DNA from: JBGSYN01 sp041750975
GTDB taxonomy: Bacteria; Pseudomonadota; Alphaproteobacteria; Geminicoccales; Geminicoccaceae
DNA: 20,344 nt
Assembly (NCBI GenBank): GCA_041750975.1
Contig: JBGSYN010000079.1
Coordinates: 1 to 20,344 of the forward strand
Reading direction: 5' to 3'
Shown: positions 1 through 8,343 of the stretch, piece after piece
Numbering within the stretch: the stretch's first letter is position 1
Layout: each line of letters opens with the position of its first letter
Translations under genes and position numbers: made by a program
Notes under the pieces: generated by a model
Databases searched by the model: none
Told to the model about the DNA's origin: nothing
What the model saw: the letters and a program-made list of their open reading frames with translations, nothing else

Positions 1-1
1 G

Positions 2-1018
2 GCCTTGCCGGTCTATGTCGGCTCGCATCTCGACACCCAGCCGACCGGCGGCAAATATGACGGGGTGCTGGGTGTGCTCGGTGGGCTCGAAATCGTCCGC
101 CTGCTCAACCAGCTCGAGATCAAGACGCGTCATCCGATTATAATCACCAACTGGACCAACGAAGAAGGCACGCGGTTCGCCCCCGCCATGCTCGCCTCGG
201 GCGTATTCGCCGGCGTCTACGACCTCGATTATGCCTATTCCAGGAAAGATGCCGCCGGTGCGTCCGTCGGCGACGAACTCGACCGGATCGGCTGGAAAGG
301 CGAAGAGGAAGTCGGCGTGCGAAAAATGCACGCCTTCTTCGAGTTGCATATCGAGCAGGGCCCGATCCTCGAAGCCGAAGGCAAGAATATCGGCGTCGTC
401 ACCCACGGCCAGGGCCTGCGCTGGCTGCAATGCACCGTCACCGGCAAGGAAAGCCACACCGGCTCGACGCCGATGCCGATGCGCAAGAATGCCGGGCTCG
501 GCATGGCCCGCATCACCCAGTTGGTCGACGAGATCGCCTGGAGCCACGCGCCCGATGCCGTGGGTGCCATCGGCCATTGCGAGGTCAGGCCCAACAGCCG
601 CAACATCATCCCGGGCGAGGTCGTCTTCACCGTCGATATCCGCTCGCCCAAGCTCGAGATTTTGCAGGACATGGAAACCCGGGTACGCGAGGGGGCGAAA
701 AATATCTGCGACGAGATTGGGCTGGGCCTCGAGATCGAGATCGCCGGCGCCTTCGATCCGATCACCTTCGACGAGAATTGCGTCACCGCGATCAGGAACG
801 CCGCAGAGCGCCTCGGCTACAGCCACCGCAATCTCGTCTCGGGTGCGGGTCACGATGCCTGCTGGATCAGCCGCGTCGCACCCACCGCCATGGTGATGTG
901 CCCCTGCGTCGACGGCCTGAGCCACAATGAGGACGAAGAGATCAGTCCCGAATGGGCCGAAGCCGGCGCCAATGTGCTGTTCCATGCGGTTGTCGAGACC
1001 GCCGAAATCGTGCCGTGA
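2..1018 (+). CDS. M20-family Zn-dependent N-carbamoyl amino acid hydrolase, probable beta-ureidopropionase (5' end cut off)
   Basis: The reading frame is open from the first bases of the window, and the visible 338 residues begin inside the conserved core, so roughly 75 N-terminal residues lie upstream; the TTG at base 5 is not the start. Metal-site motifs of the M20 hydantoinase/carbamoylase group are present: SHLDTQ (His and Asp), GGKYDG (bridging Asp), NEEGTRFAP (catalytic Glu pair), HIEQGP (His) and the C-terminal SGAGHDA (His). Family members hydrolyse N-carbamoyl-amino acids or allantoate in the cytoplasm. The dihydropyrimidinase gene 39 bases downstream, followed by preT and preA, points to N-carbamoyl-beta-alanine / N-carbamoyl-beta-aminoisobutyrate as substrate, the last step of reductive uracil/thymine breakdown. 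Allantoate amidohydrolase or a hydantoinase-linked L-carbamoylase (HyuC-like) are alternatives that motifs alone cannot exclude. Family assignment is secure; substrate is inferred from neighbours. Confidence 0.9.
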   Translation, partial: ALPVYVGSHLDTQPTGGKYDGVLGVLGGLEIVRLLNQLEIKTRHPIIITNWTNEEGTRFAPAMLASGVFAGVYDLDYAYSRKDAAGASVGDELDRIGWKGEEEVGVRKMHAFFELHIEQGPILEAEGKNIGVVTHGQGLRWLQCTVTGKESHTGSTPMPMRKNAGLGMARITQLVDEIAWSHAPDAVGAIGHCEVRPNSRNIIPGEVVFTVDIRSPKLEILQDMETRVREGAKNICDEIGLGLEIEIAGAFDPITFDENCVTAIRNAAERLGYSHRNLVSGAGHDACWISRVAPTAMVMCPCVDGLSHNEDEEISPEWAEAGANVLFHAVVETAEIVP

Positions 1019-1057
1019 AGTGCACAAGCATCAATCGCTGACAATGGGAGTGAAGCC

Positions 1058-2518
1058 ATGAGCAAGGTGATCAAGGGCGGGACCATCGTCGCCGCCGACC
1101 GCACCTATGAAGCCGATGTCCTGATCGAGGGCGAGATGATCGCCGCCATCGGCCCCAATCTCAAGGGCGACGAGGTGGTGGATGCGTCCGAGGCCCTGAT
1201 CATGCCGGGCGGGATCGATCCGCATTGTCATCTGAAAATGCCCTTCATGGGGACGTTCACGACGGATGATTACGAGACCGGCACCTTCGCCGCGGCATCC
1301 GGCGGCACCACCTCGGTGATCGATTTCTGCATCCCGGCACCGGACGGCTCGATGCTCGACGCCTGGCGCGAATGGGAAGCCAAGGCGGACGGCAAGGCCT
1401 GCATCGACTATTGCTGGCACATGTGCGTGACCGGCTGGTCGGAGCGCATCTTCGACGAGATGGCCGAGGTCGTGAACCGCGGCGTCAACACCTTCAAGCA
1501 CTTCATGGCCTACAAAGGGGCCTTGATGGTGGACGATGACGAGATGTTCGCCTCGTTCAGCCGCTGTGCCGCCCTGGGTGCGATGCCGCTGGTCCACGCC
1601 GAGAATGGCGATGTTGTCGCCGCCTTGCAGCAAAAGCTCCTGGCCGAAGGCATCACCGGGCCCGAGGCCCACGCCTTCTCGCGGCCGCCCGAGGTCGAGG
1701 GCGAGGCCGCCAATCGCGCCATCATGATCGCCGATGCCACGGGCGTGCCGGTCTATATCGTCCACGTCTCCTGCGAGCAGGCACACGAGGCGATCCGCCG
1801 GGCGCGCCAGAAGGGCCAGCGGGTCTATGGCGAGCCTCTGGCGCAGCATCTGATCCTCGATGAGAGCGAGTACGAGAACAAGAGCTGGGATCATGCCGCC
1901 CAGCGCGTGATGTCGCCGCCGTTTCGCGGCAAGGCGCATCAAGACAGCCTGTGGGCCGGCCTGCAGGCGGGCTCGCTCCAGGTCGTCGCCACCGATCACT
2001 GCGCCTTCACCACCGAACAGAAACGCGCGGGGATTGGCGATTTCACGAAGATCCCCAACGGCACCGCCGGGCTCGAGGATCGGCTCTCGGTGCTGTGGAC
2101 CTACGGCGTCGAGACCGGCAGGCTGACGCCCGAGGAGTTCGTTGCCGTGACCTCGACCAATATCGCCCGCATCCTCAACATATACCCGAAGAAGGGTGCC
2201 GTTGTCGTCGGCGCCGATGCCGATATGGTCGTCTGGGACCCGAAGGCGGGCAAGACGATCTCGGCGGCCAACCAGAAATCCGCCATCGACTATAATGTCT
2301 TCGAGGGCGTGAAGGTCTCGGCATTGCCGCGCTATACGATGTCCCGAGGCGAAATCGTCTGGTCGGCCGGCCAGAATATCCAGCCGACACCGGGGCGCGG
2401 CAAGTTCCTGAAGCGCAAACCTTTCCCCGCCGTCCATGCCGCCCTGAGCCAATGGAAGGCGCTGACCGCCCCACGCTCGGTCGTGCGCGATGCCGCCAAC
2501 ATGCCGGCCGGGGTCTGA
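1058..2518 (+). CDS. hydA: Dihydropyrimidinase (D-hydantoinase family)
   Basis: This is a cyclic amidohydrolase of 486 residues, the usual length for dihydropyrimidinases. It opens the ring of 5,6-dihydrouracil or dihydrothymine to give the N-carbamoyl-beta-amino acid. Visible active-site elements of the amidohydrolase fold are the HxH pair in DPHCHLKMP (H56, H58), the lysine of FMAYKG (K153, the position carboxylated in the family), H180 in VHAENGD, H236 in VYIVHVS, and the Asp of ATDHCAF (D313). The substrate-loop motif FTKIPNGTAGLEDR is very like that of eukaryotic dihydropyrimidinase. A GGGAG ribosome site sits 7 bases before the ATG. The gene lies between the carbamoyl hydrolase and preT, with only 3 bases to preT, so it is surely co-transcribed with both. 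The name hydA follows common bacterial usage; pydB or dht are synonyms elsewhere. Confidence 0.95.
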   Translation: MSKVIKGGTIVAADRTYEADVLIEGEMIAAIGPNLKGDEVVDASEALIMPGGIDPHCHLKMPFMGTFTTDDYETGTFAAASGGTTSVIDFCIPAPDGSMLDAWREWEAKADGKACIDYCWHMCVTGWSERIFDEMAEVVNRGVNTFKHFMAYKGALMVDDDEMFASFSRCAALGAMPLVHAENGDVVAALQQKLLAEGITGPEAHAFSRPPEVEGEAANRAIMIADATGVPVYIVHVSCEQAHEAIRRARQKGQRVYGEPLAQHLILDESEYENKSWDHAAQRVMSPPFRGKAHQDSLWAGLQAGSLQVVATDHCAFTTEQKRAGIGDFTKIPNGTAGLEDRLSVLWTYGVETGRLTPEEFVAVTSTNIARILNIYPKKGAVVVGADADMVVWDPKAGKTISAANQKSAIDYNVFEGVKVSALPRYTMSRGEIVWSAGQNIQPTPGRGKFLKRKPFPAVHAALSQWKALTAPRSVVRDAANMPAGV

Positions 2519-2521
2519 TCG

Positions 2522-3826
2522 ATGGCAAGTAACCGGCTGGCGCCGGGCATTTCGGCAAGTAGATTGTCAGCAAAAGAATATGCTGAGAATTTCGGCGACC
2601 TGCATCCGCCCTTGACCCGGCACGAGGCGCATGTCGCTGCCGATCGCTGCTATTTCTGTTTCGATGCGCCCTGCGTCCAGGCCTGCCCGACGGAAATCGA
2701 CATCCCGCTCTTTATCCGCCAGATCGCCACGGGCCAGCCAGAGGGTGCGGCCAAAACGATCTTCGATCAGAACATTTTGGGGGGGATGTGCGCCAGGGTC
2801 TGCCCCACCGAAAGCCTGTGCGAGCAGGCCTGCGTGCGCGAGCATGCGGAAGGCAAGCCGGTGATGATCGGTAGTCTGCAGCGCTACGCCACCGACACCC
2901 TGATGCAAGCGGGCGAGCACCCTTACACACGGGCGGCACCGACCGGCCGGAAAGTGGCCGTGCTCGGCGCCGGTCCGGCCGGCCTCGCCTGCGCCCATCG
3001 GCTCGCCATGCACGGCCACGATGTCGCAATCTTTGAGGCGAGGCCCAAGCCTGGCGGGCTCAATGAATATGGCATCGCCGCCTATAAGACGGTCGAGGGT
3101 TTCGCCCAGGCGGAGGTCGACTGGCTCTTGAAGATCGGCGGCATCACCATCGCCTATGACAAGGCTCTGGGCCGCGATCTCAGCGTCATCGACCTGCGCC
3201 GGGACCATGATGCGGTCTTCCTCGGGATAGGCCTTGGCGATGTCAACGATCTCGGCCTCGAAGGCGAGATGAACGGTGCCGTCGCCGACGCCGTAGGCTT
3301 TATCGCCGAACTGCGGCAGACGACCGACCTCTCCCGCCTGCCGGTCGGCCGCCGCGTCGTCGTCATCGGCGGCGGCATGACGGCCATCGATGCCGCCGTG
3401 CAGTCGAAGCTGCTCGGTGCCGAGGAGGTGACGATCGTCTATCGGCGCGGACCCGAGCAGATGAGCGCCTCGCGCTACGAGCAGGATCTGGCGACCTCGA
3501 AGGGTGTCCGCATCCGCCATCACGCCCGGCCGGTGCGGATCGAGGAGGGTGCGATCGAGTTCGAACGGACCGACGGCAGCGGCGAGCGATTCAGGCTCGA
3601 GGCCGATCAGGTGTTCAAGGCGATCGGGCAAAGACTCGACTCGGCCGAGGCGTTCGCGCTCGATGGCCGCAAGATCAAGGTCGACAAAGAGGGCAGAACC
3701 TCGATCGAGCGCGTCTGGGCCGGCGGCGATTGCGTCGCTTCAGGCGATGATCTGACGGTGACGGCGGTAGCCCAAGGCCGCGACGCCGCGGAGTCCATCC
3801 ATCGTTCACTGACGGGAGGGGATTGA
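2522..3826 (+). CDS. preT: NAD(P)-dependent dihydropyrimidine dehydrogenase, FAD/Fe-S electron-input subunit PreT
   Basis: This subunit passes electrons from NAD(P)H through FAD and Fe-S centres to the FMN subunit PreA, reducing uracil or thymine to the 5,6-dihydro form. It has 434 residues, close to E. coli PreT. The N-terminal part (about 1-135) resembles the glutamate-synthase small-subunit / dihydropyrimidine dehydrogenase Fe-S domain, with two cysteine groups at C43, C46, C51, C55 and C90, C94, C100, C104. Two Rossmann motifs follow: GAGPAG at 149-154 for FAD and the GGG turn near 283-285 for the pyridine nucleotide. The terminal AGGDC (about 400-404) is typical of this flavoprotein group. 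The start ATG lies 3 bases after hydA stops, and preA starts 3 bases after this gene ends, so translation is probably coupled. A glutamate-synthase beta-like paralogue is the only serious alternative, and the neighbours argue against it. Confidence 0.93.
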   Translation: MASNRLAPGISASRLSAKEYAENFGDLHPPLTRHEAHVAADRCYFCFDAPCVQACPTEIDIPLFIRQIATGQPEGAAKTIFDQNILGGMCARVCPTESLCEQACVREHAEGKPVMIGSLQRYATDTLMQAGEHPYTRAAPTGRKVAVLGAGPAGLACAHRLAMHGHDVAIFEARPKPGGLNEYGIAAYKTVEGFAQAEVDWLLKIGGITIAYDKALGRDLSVIDLRRDHDAVFLGIGLGDVNDLGLEGEMNGAVADAVGFIAELRQTTDLSRLPVGRRVVVIGGGMTAIDAAVQSKLLGAEEVTIVYRRGPEQMSASRYEQDLATSKGVRIRHHARPVRIEEGAIEFERTDGSGERFRLEADQVFKAIGQRLDSAEAFALDGRKIKVDKEGRTSIERVWAGGDCVASGDDLTVTAVAQGRDAAESIHRSLTGGD

Positions 3827-3829
3827 GCC

Positions 3830-5137
3830 ATGGCCGATCTGCGCAGCGACTATCTCGGCATCAAGTCGCCCAACCCCTTTTGGCTCGCCTCGGCACCACC
3901 GACCGACAAGCAATACAATGTCGAGCGCGCCTTCAAGGCCGGCTGGGGTGGCGTCGTTTGGAAAACCCTCGGCCTCGACCCGCATTGCGTCAACGTCAAC
4001 GGCCCCCGCTACGGTGCCGTCTGGGGGGCGGATCGCAGGCTCCTGGCGATGAACAATATCGAGCTCATCACCGACCGGCCGCTGCAGATCAATCTCGACG
4101 AGATCAAGATCGTCAAGCGCAACTGGCCGGATCGGGCTCTGGTCGTTTCCTTGATGGTGCCTTGCGAGGAGGTCTGCTGGAAGGAGATCCTGGGCCAGGT
4201 CGAGGATACGGGTGCGGACGGCATCGAGCTCAATTTCGGCTGCCCGCACGGGATGTCCGAGCGCGGCATGGGCTCGGCCGTCGGCCAAGTCCCCGAATAC
4301 ATCGAAATGGTGGTGCGTTGGTGCAAGCAGAACACGCGCATGCCGGTGATCGTCAAGCTGACCCCCAACATCACGGATATCCGCTATCCGGCGCGTGCCG
4401 CCAAGAAAGGTGGCGCCGACGGCGTCAGCCTGGTCAACACGGTCTCCTCGATCACCTCGGTCGATCTCGACAATTTCAGCCCGGAGCCCTCGATCGACGG
4501 CAAGGGTGCGCATGGCGGCCTGTGCGGTCCTGCCATCAAGCCGATCGCACTCCGCATGCTCGCCGAAATCGCCCGAGATCCCGAGACAGCGGCCCTGCCG
4601 CTCTCCGGCATCGGCGGCATCACCACATGGCGGGACGCGGCCGAGTTCATGGCGCTAGGTGCGCAAAACGTCCAGGTCTGCACGGCGGCGATGACCTATG
4701 GCTTCAAGATCGTCGAGGAATTGCAGACCGGCCTCGCCAACTGGATGACCACCAAAGGCTTCGGCACGATCGATGAATTCGTCGGCCGCGCCGTGCCCAA
4801 CGTCACCGACTGGCAATATCTCAACCTCAACTATGTGACCAAGGCCCGCATCGATCAGGACCTCTGCATCCAGTGCGGCCGCTGCCACATCGCCTGCGAG
4901 GACACCTCGCACCAGGCGATCACCGCCACCAAGAACGGCAAACGGCATTTCGAGGTGATCGACGAGGAATGCGTCGCCTGCAATCTCTGCATCAACGTCT
5001 GTCCGGTCGAGAACTGCATCACCATGGAGCGCCTGCCGGCAGGTGCGGTCGACCCGCGCACCGGCATGACGGTTCCGCCCGAGCCCGCCGATTGGACCAT
5101 GCACCCGAACAACCCGTCGCGCATCGCCGCGGAGTAG
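3830..5137 (+). CDS. preA: NAD(P)-dependent dihydropyrimidine dehydrogenase, FMN catalytic subunit PreA
   Basis: This is the catalytic half of the bacterial dihydropyrimidine dehydrogenase, 435 residues. Residues 1 to about 330 form the dihydroorotate-dehydrogenase-like FMN barrel: NFGCPHGMSERGMG (C138 and H140 align with the active-site Cys and His of mammalian DPD, where the residue before Cys is Ser rather than Gly), VKLTPNITDI (K176), the SGIGGI phosphate-binding turn near 259-264, and VQVCTAAM. The C-terminal 340-400 segment is a two-cluster ferredoxin module with C346, C349, C352, C356 and C381, C384, C387, C391. In the long mammalian enzyme both halves are on one chain; here they are split across preT and preA, as in E. 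coli. The gene is in the same operon, 3 bases after preT. Confidence 0.95.
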   Translation: MADLRSDYLGIKSPNPFWLASAPPTDKQYNVERAFKAGWGGVVWKTLGLDPHCVNVNGPRYGAVWGADRRLLAMNNIELITDRPLQINLDEIKIVKRNWPDRALVVSLMVPCEEVCWKEILGQVEDTGADGIELNFGCPHGMSERGMGSAVGQVPEYIEMVVRWCKQNTRMPVIVKLTPNITDIRYPARAAKKGGADGVSLVNTVSSITSVDLDNFSPEPSIDGKGAHGGLCGPAIKPIALRMLAEIARDPETAALPLSGIGGITTWRDAAEFMALGAQNVQVCTAAMTYGFKIVEELQTGLANWMTTKGFGTIDEFVGRAVPNVTDWQYLNLNYVTKARIDQDLCIQCGRCHIACEDTSHQAITATKNGKRHFEVIDEECVACNLCINVCPVENCITMERLPAGAVDPRTGMTVPPEPADWTMHPNNPSRIAAE

Positions 5138-5150
5138 GTCGCCAGATCCC

Positions 5151-5834
5151 ATGCCCGTCCTGCTTTGCTACGGCGATTCCAACACGCATGGCTCGTTGCC
5201 CAGAACGGAAGCCGAGAAACGGTCCCGGCTAGGTCTGGATGAGCGCTGGCCGGGTGTCGCGGCGACGGCCCTGGGCACCGGCTGGCAGGTCGTCGAGGAG
5301 GGGCTGCCGGGGCGCACGACGGTCCACGACGACCCGGTGAAAGGCGACCACCTGAACGGTCTCGACGGACTGCCGATCGCTTTGAACAGCCATCGTCCGA
5401 TCGATGTCGTCGCGTTGATGCTGGGCACGAACGACCTCAAGTCGCGCTTCGCCGTGACTGCGGAAGAGATCAGGGACTCCTTGGAACGGCTGCTGGACAT
5501 CATCGCTCGAAGCGATTGCGGGCCGGACGAAGGTGCTCCCGCCACACTCCTGATTGCACCGCCTCCCGTCCTCGAAGACGGCCGTCTCGGCTCTCTCTTT
5601 GTCGGTGCGGCCGCCAAGTCCGCTTATTTCAAAGCTCTCTTCGGCGAACTCGCCAGGGGTCGCGGCATTGGCTTTCTCGACGCCGGCACGATCATCGCCT
5701 CGAGCCCGATCGACGGCGTGCACTTCGACGCCGAGGCACACGCCAAGCTCGGCCGAGCAGTCGCCGAGGTCGTGACGGCGTCGTTCCCGTCGCTTCAGAA
5801 TAAATTCGGCGGGCGGCCTTTGATGTCGGTTTGA
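5151..5834 (+). CDS. SGNH/GDSL hydrolase (arylesterase/acyltransferase-like)
   Basis: This is a 227-residue cytoplasmic-looking SGNH hydrolase with no signal peptide. All four catalytic blocks are visible: GDSNTHG near the N-terminus (nucleophile Ser), EEGLPGRTT (oxyanion Gly), MLGTNDLKS (oxyanion Asn) and DGVHFD near the C-terminus (Asp/His of the triad). The arrangement, including ERWPGVAA and the EEGL.(G/A)RTT block, closely resembles the GDSL arylesterase/acyltransferase of Mycobacterium smegmatis (AcT type). It follows preA by 13 bases, so it probably belongs to the pyrimidine operon, but no step of the known reductive pathway needs an esterase; its substrate is unknown. Its last 40 bases overlap the end of the convergent IclR/SMP-30 gene. 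Family is certain, physiological role is not. Confidence 0.9.
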   Translation: MPVLLCYGDSNTHGSLPRTEAEKRSRLGLDERWPGVAATALGTGWQVVEEGLPGRTTVHDDPVKGDHLNGLDGLPIALNSHRPIDVVALMLGTNDLKSRFAVTAEEIRDSLERLLDIIARSDCGPDEGAPATLLIAPPPVLEDGRLGSLFVGAAAKSAYFKALFGELARGRGIGFLDAGTIIASSPIDGVHFDAEAHAKLGRAVAEVVTASFPSLQNKFGGRPLMSV

Positions 5835-7492
5835 AGCGCGAACAGGCTGCCCGAGAGCGGGGCCTGGGTCAGTAAATCCTCGGAAAGCCGGATGCGGCCG
5901 CTGGTGATGTAGAGTGTTTTCAGGTCCGGCCCGCCGAACACGCAACTCGACGGCCGCGGCACCGGCAGCTCGATGGTCTGCAGGAGCCCACCGTCGGGGC
6001 TGTAGCGGCGGATCGCCCAGCCATCCCACATCGCACACCAGAGACAGCCTTCGGCGTCGACCGTCAGGCCGTCGGGCCGGCCCTCGTCGGGCGTGGTCTC
6101 GATGAAGGGCCGGCGATTGGTGATCTCGCCCGTCTCGAGATTGAAATCGAAGGCGAAGATGGTCTGTGCCGCCGAATCGGCGAAATACATGACTCGATCG
6201 TCGGGGCTCCAGTCGAGCCCGTTCGAGACGGTGAAGCCATTGGCGACGCGGGCCCAGCTGCCATCCTTGAGAAACCGGTAGATCGCACCGCGGCCGGGGC
6301 TGGCGTCGAGCGCCATGGTACCCGCCCAGAGCCGGCCTGCCGCATCGCATCTTGCGTCATTGAAACGCGTGTCGGTGATCCCGGCCTCGGGATCGACCAT
6401 CGGCTGCAATACGCCCTCGTCGAAATCCAGGCTTTCGAGGCCGTCTTGTGTCAAGGCGACCAGGCCACCGCCTCGCCGGAGTACCACGGCGCCGATCAGG
6501 CGTGGCAGCCCCCTGCTCTGATTTTCACCCGTTGCCGGAACGAAGCGGTGCACGGCGGGGGCCAGGATATCGACCCAGTAGAGGCATTGCTCCGCAGGCG
6601 ACCAGACGGGCCCCTCGCCCAGATAGGCCGTGCTCGGCAGGACACAGGCGACCCGGCTTTCCTGGGCCTGCCGCACCGGACGGGGTGCCGTCGACATGCT
6701 GACGCTGGTCGCACCGACATTGCCGGAGATCCGGCGCGCAGCTTCCATCAGACGGCGGCCCATGGTGTGCAGCCGGTCGCCGGCAAGCCGATGGCTCGGC
6801 CCAAGCACGCCGATCGAGGCCAGGGGCTCGCCCTTGTGATCGAGGATCGGTGCCGCCACCGCATGCACGCCCTCGACATGCTCGCTCTCGGAGGTCGCAT
6901 AGCCGCGGGCGCGGGTCAGCGCCAGATCCTGCGCCAACCGCGCCGCCTCGGTGATGGTATGCTCGGTGAAGGCCTCAAGCTCGATTTCCTCAAGCTGGCG
7001 CCGCTGCGGCGCCGGCGGCAGAAAAGCCAGCAACGCCTTGCCCAGCGCCGTGCAGTGCAAGGGCGCCCGCCTGCCGACACCGAGCCTGAGACCGATGGTG
7101 TGGATCGAGCTTCGCTCGTCGATGTAGAGCACCGCACCCGAATCGAATTCGCCGAGCGACACGGTCTCGCTGGTTTCGTCGGCGAGACTGTCGAGTTCGG
7201 GGGCAGCGGCCCCGCGCAGATCGAAGGCCGCCCAGACCTTGTGCGCCAGCTCGAACAGCCGATGACCGAGCCAGTAGGTATTGGTCCGCGCATCGAGGCG
7301 GATCAGCCGGCGTTCGATCAGGGCCTGCAGGATGCGGTGCAGGGTCCCCTTGGGCAGGCCCGTCCGCAACGCAAGCTCGGTAAAGCGCAACGGTCGGTCG
7401 GCCTCGCCGATGGCATCGAGCACGGCCAGCCCCTTCAACAGCGCCTGGGCGCCGGGGATCGCACCATTGTCCTTGGCGAGAGCCGAACTCAA
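5795..7492 (-). CDS. IclR-family transcriptional regulator fused to SMP-30/gluconolactonase domain
   Basis: One uninterrupted frame of 565 residues joins two families usually on separate chains. Residues 14-75 are an IclR winged helix-turn-helix (ALRTGLPKGTLHRILQAL) and about 80-258 the IclR effector-binding domain (LHCTALGKALLA, then SESEHVEGVHAVAAPI). A 20-residue linker leads to a complete SMP-30 beta-propeller from about 284: E293 in LGEGPVW, R376 and N378 in TRFNDARCD, N424 in VSNGLDWS and D474 in RPDGLTVD match the metal- and substrate-binding residues of gluconolactonases. Predicted roles are lactone hydrolysis and repression or activation of this operon. The start is a TTG whose last two bases are shared with the TGA of the dioxygenase gene (TTGA), implying translational coupling. 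An internal ATG at residue 266 could allow a free lactonase, but no good ribosome site precedes it. It is the last gene of the operon. Confidence 0.92.
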   Translation of the reverse strand: MSSALAKDNGAIPGAQALLKGLAVLDAIGEADRPLRFTELALRTGLPKGTLHRILQALIERRLIRLDARTNTYWLGHRLFELAHKVWAAFDLRGAAAPELDSLADETSETVSLGEFDSGAVLYIDERSSIHTIGLRLGVGRRAPLHCTALGKALLAFLPPAPQRRQLEEIELEAFTEHTITEAARLAQDLALTRARGYATSESEHVEGVHAVAAPILDHKGEPLASIGVLGPSHRLAGDRLHTMGRRLMEAARRISGNVGATSVSMSTAPRPVRQAQESRVACVLPSTAYLGEGPVWSPAEQCLYWVDILAPAVHRFVPATGENQSRGLPRLIGAVVLRRGGGLVALTQDGLESLDFDEGVLQPMVDPEAGITDTRFNDARCDAAGRLWAGTMALDASPGRGAIYRFLKDGSWARVANGFTVSNGLDWSPDDRVMYFADSAAQTIFAFDFNLETGEITNRRPFIETTPDEGRPDGLTVDAEGCLWCAMWDGWAIRRYSPDGGLLQTIELPVPRPSSCVFGGPDLKTLYITSGRIRLSEDLLTQAPLSGSLFALQTDIKGRPPNLF

Positions 7493-8331
7493 TGGGGCCG
7501 GTGCCCCTCGACCAGGGTCCGGTACATGACGCGCCGATGCCCCGAATAATCGTTGATCGCCGTGTGCAGCAGGCAGGGATTCTCCCAGAACAGCAGCGTG
7601 CCCTGGCTCCAGCGCAGGCGACAGCTATGTTCGGGCCGGGTCGCCACCGACACCAGAAAATCGATGATCGGCCGGCTTTCCGCCGCGCTGAAACCGTCGA
7701 AGCGGCGCATCGCGCTCGTCACCATGAGGTAGGGGCGGCCGGTGCGCGGATGCGCGCAGACGATGGGATGCAGCGTCTCGAAGCCTTCGATGCCGTCGGG
7801 CGCTTCCTTGACCCGAAGATGGCGATGCCTGGCATTGCCGGCAAAGACGCCCTCGGCCGAGTGCACACCCTTGAGATCCCGGACCAGCGCCTTCATCCCC
7901 GGCGAGAGTGCCTCGTAGGCAAGCTCGAGCGAGGCGAACATGGTATCGCCGCCGACCGGCGGGATGACCTCGCCATAGAGCATGGTGATGCCGGGCGGCC
8001 GTTCCTGCCAGGCCAGATCCATGTGCCAGTTCTCGCCGATGACCGGCCCGGTCTCATCGGCGTCGCGGGCAAACTTGACGATATCGGCGAAGCCCTCGAC
8101 CGGAACATGAACCGGGTTGTCGGCATAAGGACCGAAGCTGCGGGCAATCCGATGCAGGCTTTCAGGCGTCACTGATTGGCCGCGCACGGCGACCACATGA
8201 TAGCGGCCCAGCGTGTCGAGGATCGCTTCGCGCACGGTTTCGTTGAAATCGGTGACGAGATCGATCCCCCGGACATCGGCGCCGAGAAAGGGTGTCCAGG
8301 GCATGACCTCGAAGGGTGTGTCAGGCTCCAT
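7489..8331 (-). CDS. TauD/TfdA-family Fe(II)/2-oxoglutarate-dependent dioxygenase
   Basis: A 280-residue protein of the TauD/TfdA family, which couples oxidative decarboxylation of 2-oxoglutarate to hydroxylation of a substrate. The iron-binding facial triad is visible: H103 and D105 in NWHMDLAW, and H256 in NPCLLHTAINDY. The 2-oxoglutarate-binding arginine is in HRRVMYR (R267 or R271), and T130 in GGDTMFAS matches the TauD co-substrate contact. Length and order agree with the family. The substrate cannot be read from sequence; the genes beside it (sugar-type importer, dehydratase-like enolase member, DapA-like lyase, lactonase) suggest it makes an early modification of the imported compound, for example removal of an O- or N-alkyl or sulfo group. 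The gene lies 12 bases after the second permease and its stop overlaps the IclR/SMP-30 start. Confidence 0.9.
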   Translation of the reverse strand: MEPDTPFEVMPWTPFLGADVRGIDLVTDFNETVREAILDTLGRYHVVAVRGQSVTPESLHRIARSFGPYADNPVHVPVEGFADIVKFARDADETGPVIGENWHMDLAWQERPPGITMLYGEVIPPVGGDTMFASLELAYEALSPGMKALVRDLKGVHSAEGVFAGNARHRHLRVKEAPDGIEGFETLHPIVCAHPRTGRPYLMVTSAMRRFDGFSAAESRPIIDFLVSVATRPEHSCRLRWSQGTLLFWENPCLLHTAINDYSGHRRVMYRTLVEGHRPH

Positions 8332-8343
8332 GGCGTGGCTCTC

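Noticed and set aside
1031..2452. A 473-codon open frame opposite hydA, and similar long antisense frames opposite preT and the enolase gene
   Set aside because: High-GC antisense shadow frames with no recognisable motif; the + strand hydA gene has complete catalytic motifs.
3830..5137. Gly instead of Ser before the active-site Cys of PreA as a sign of altered function
   Set aside because: Cys138 and His140 are kept and I cannot tell from one sequence whether this Gly is simply normal for bacterial PreA.
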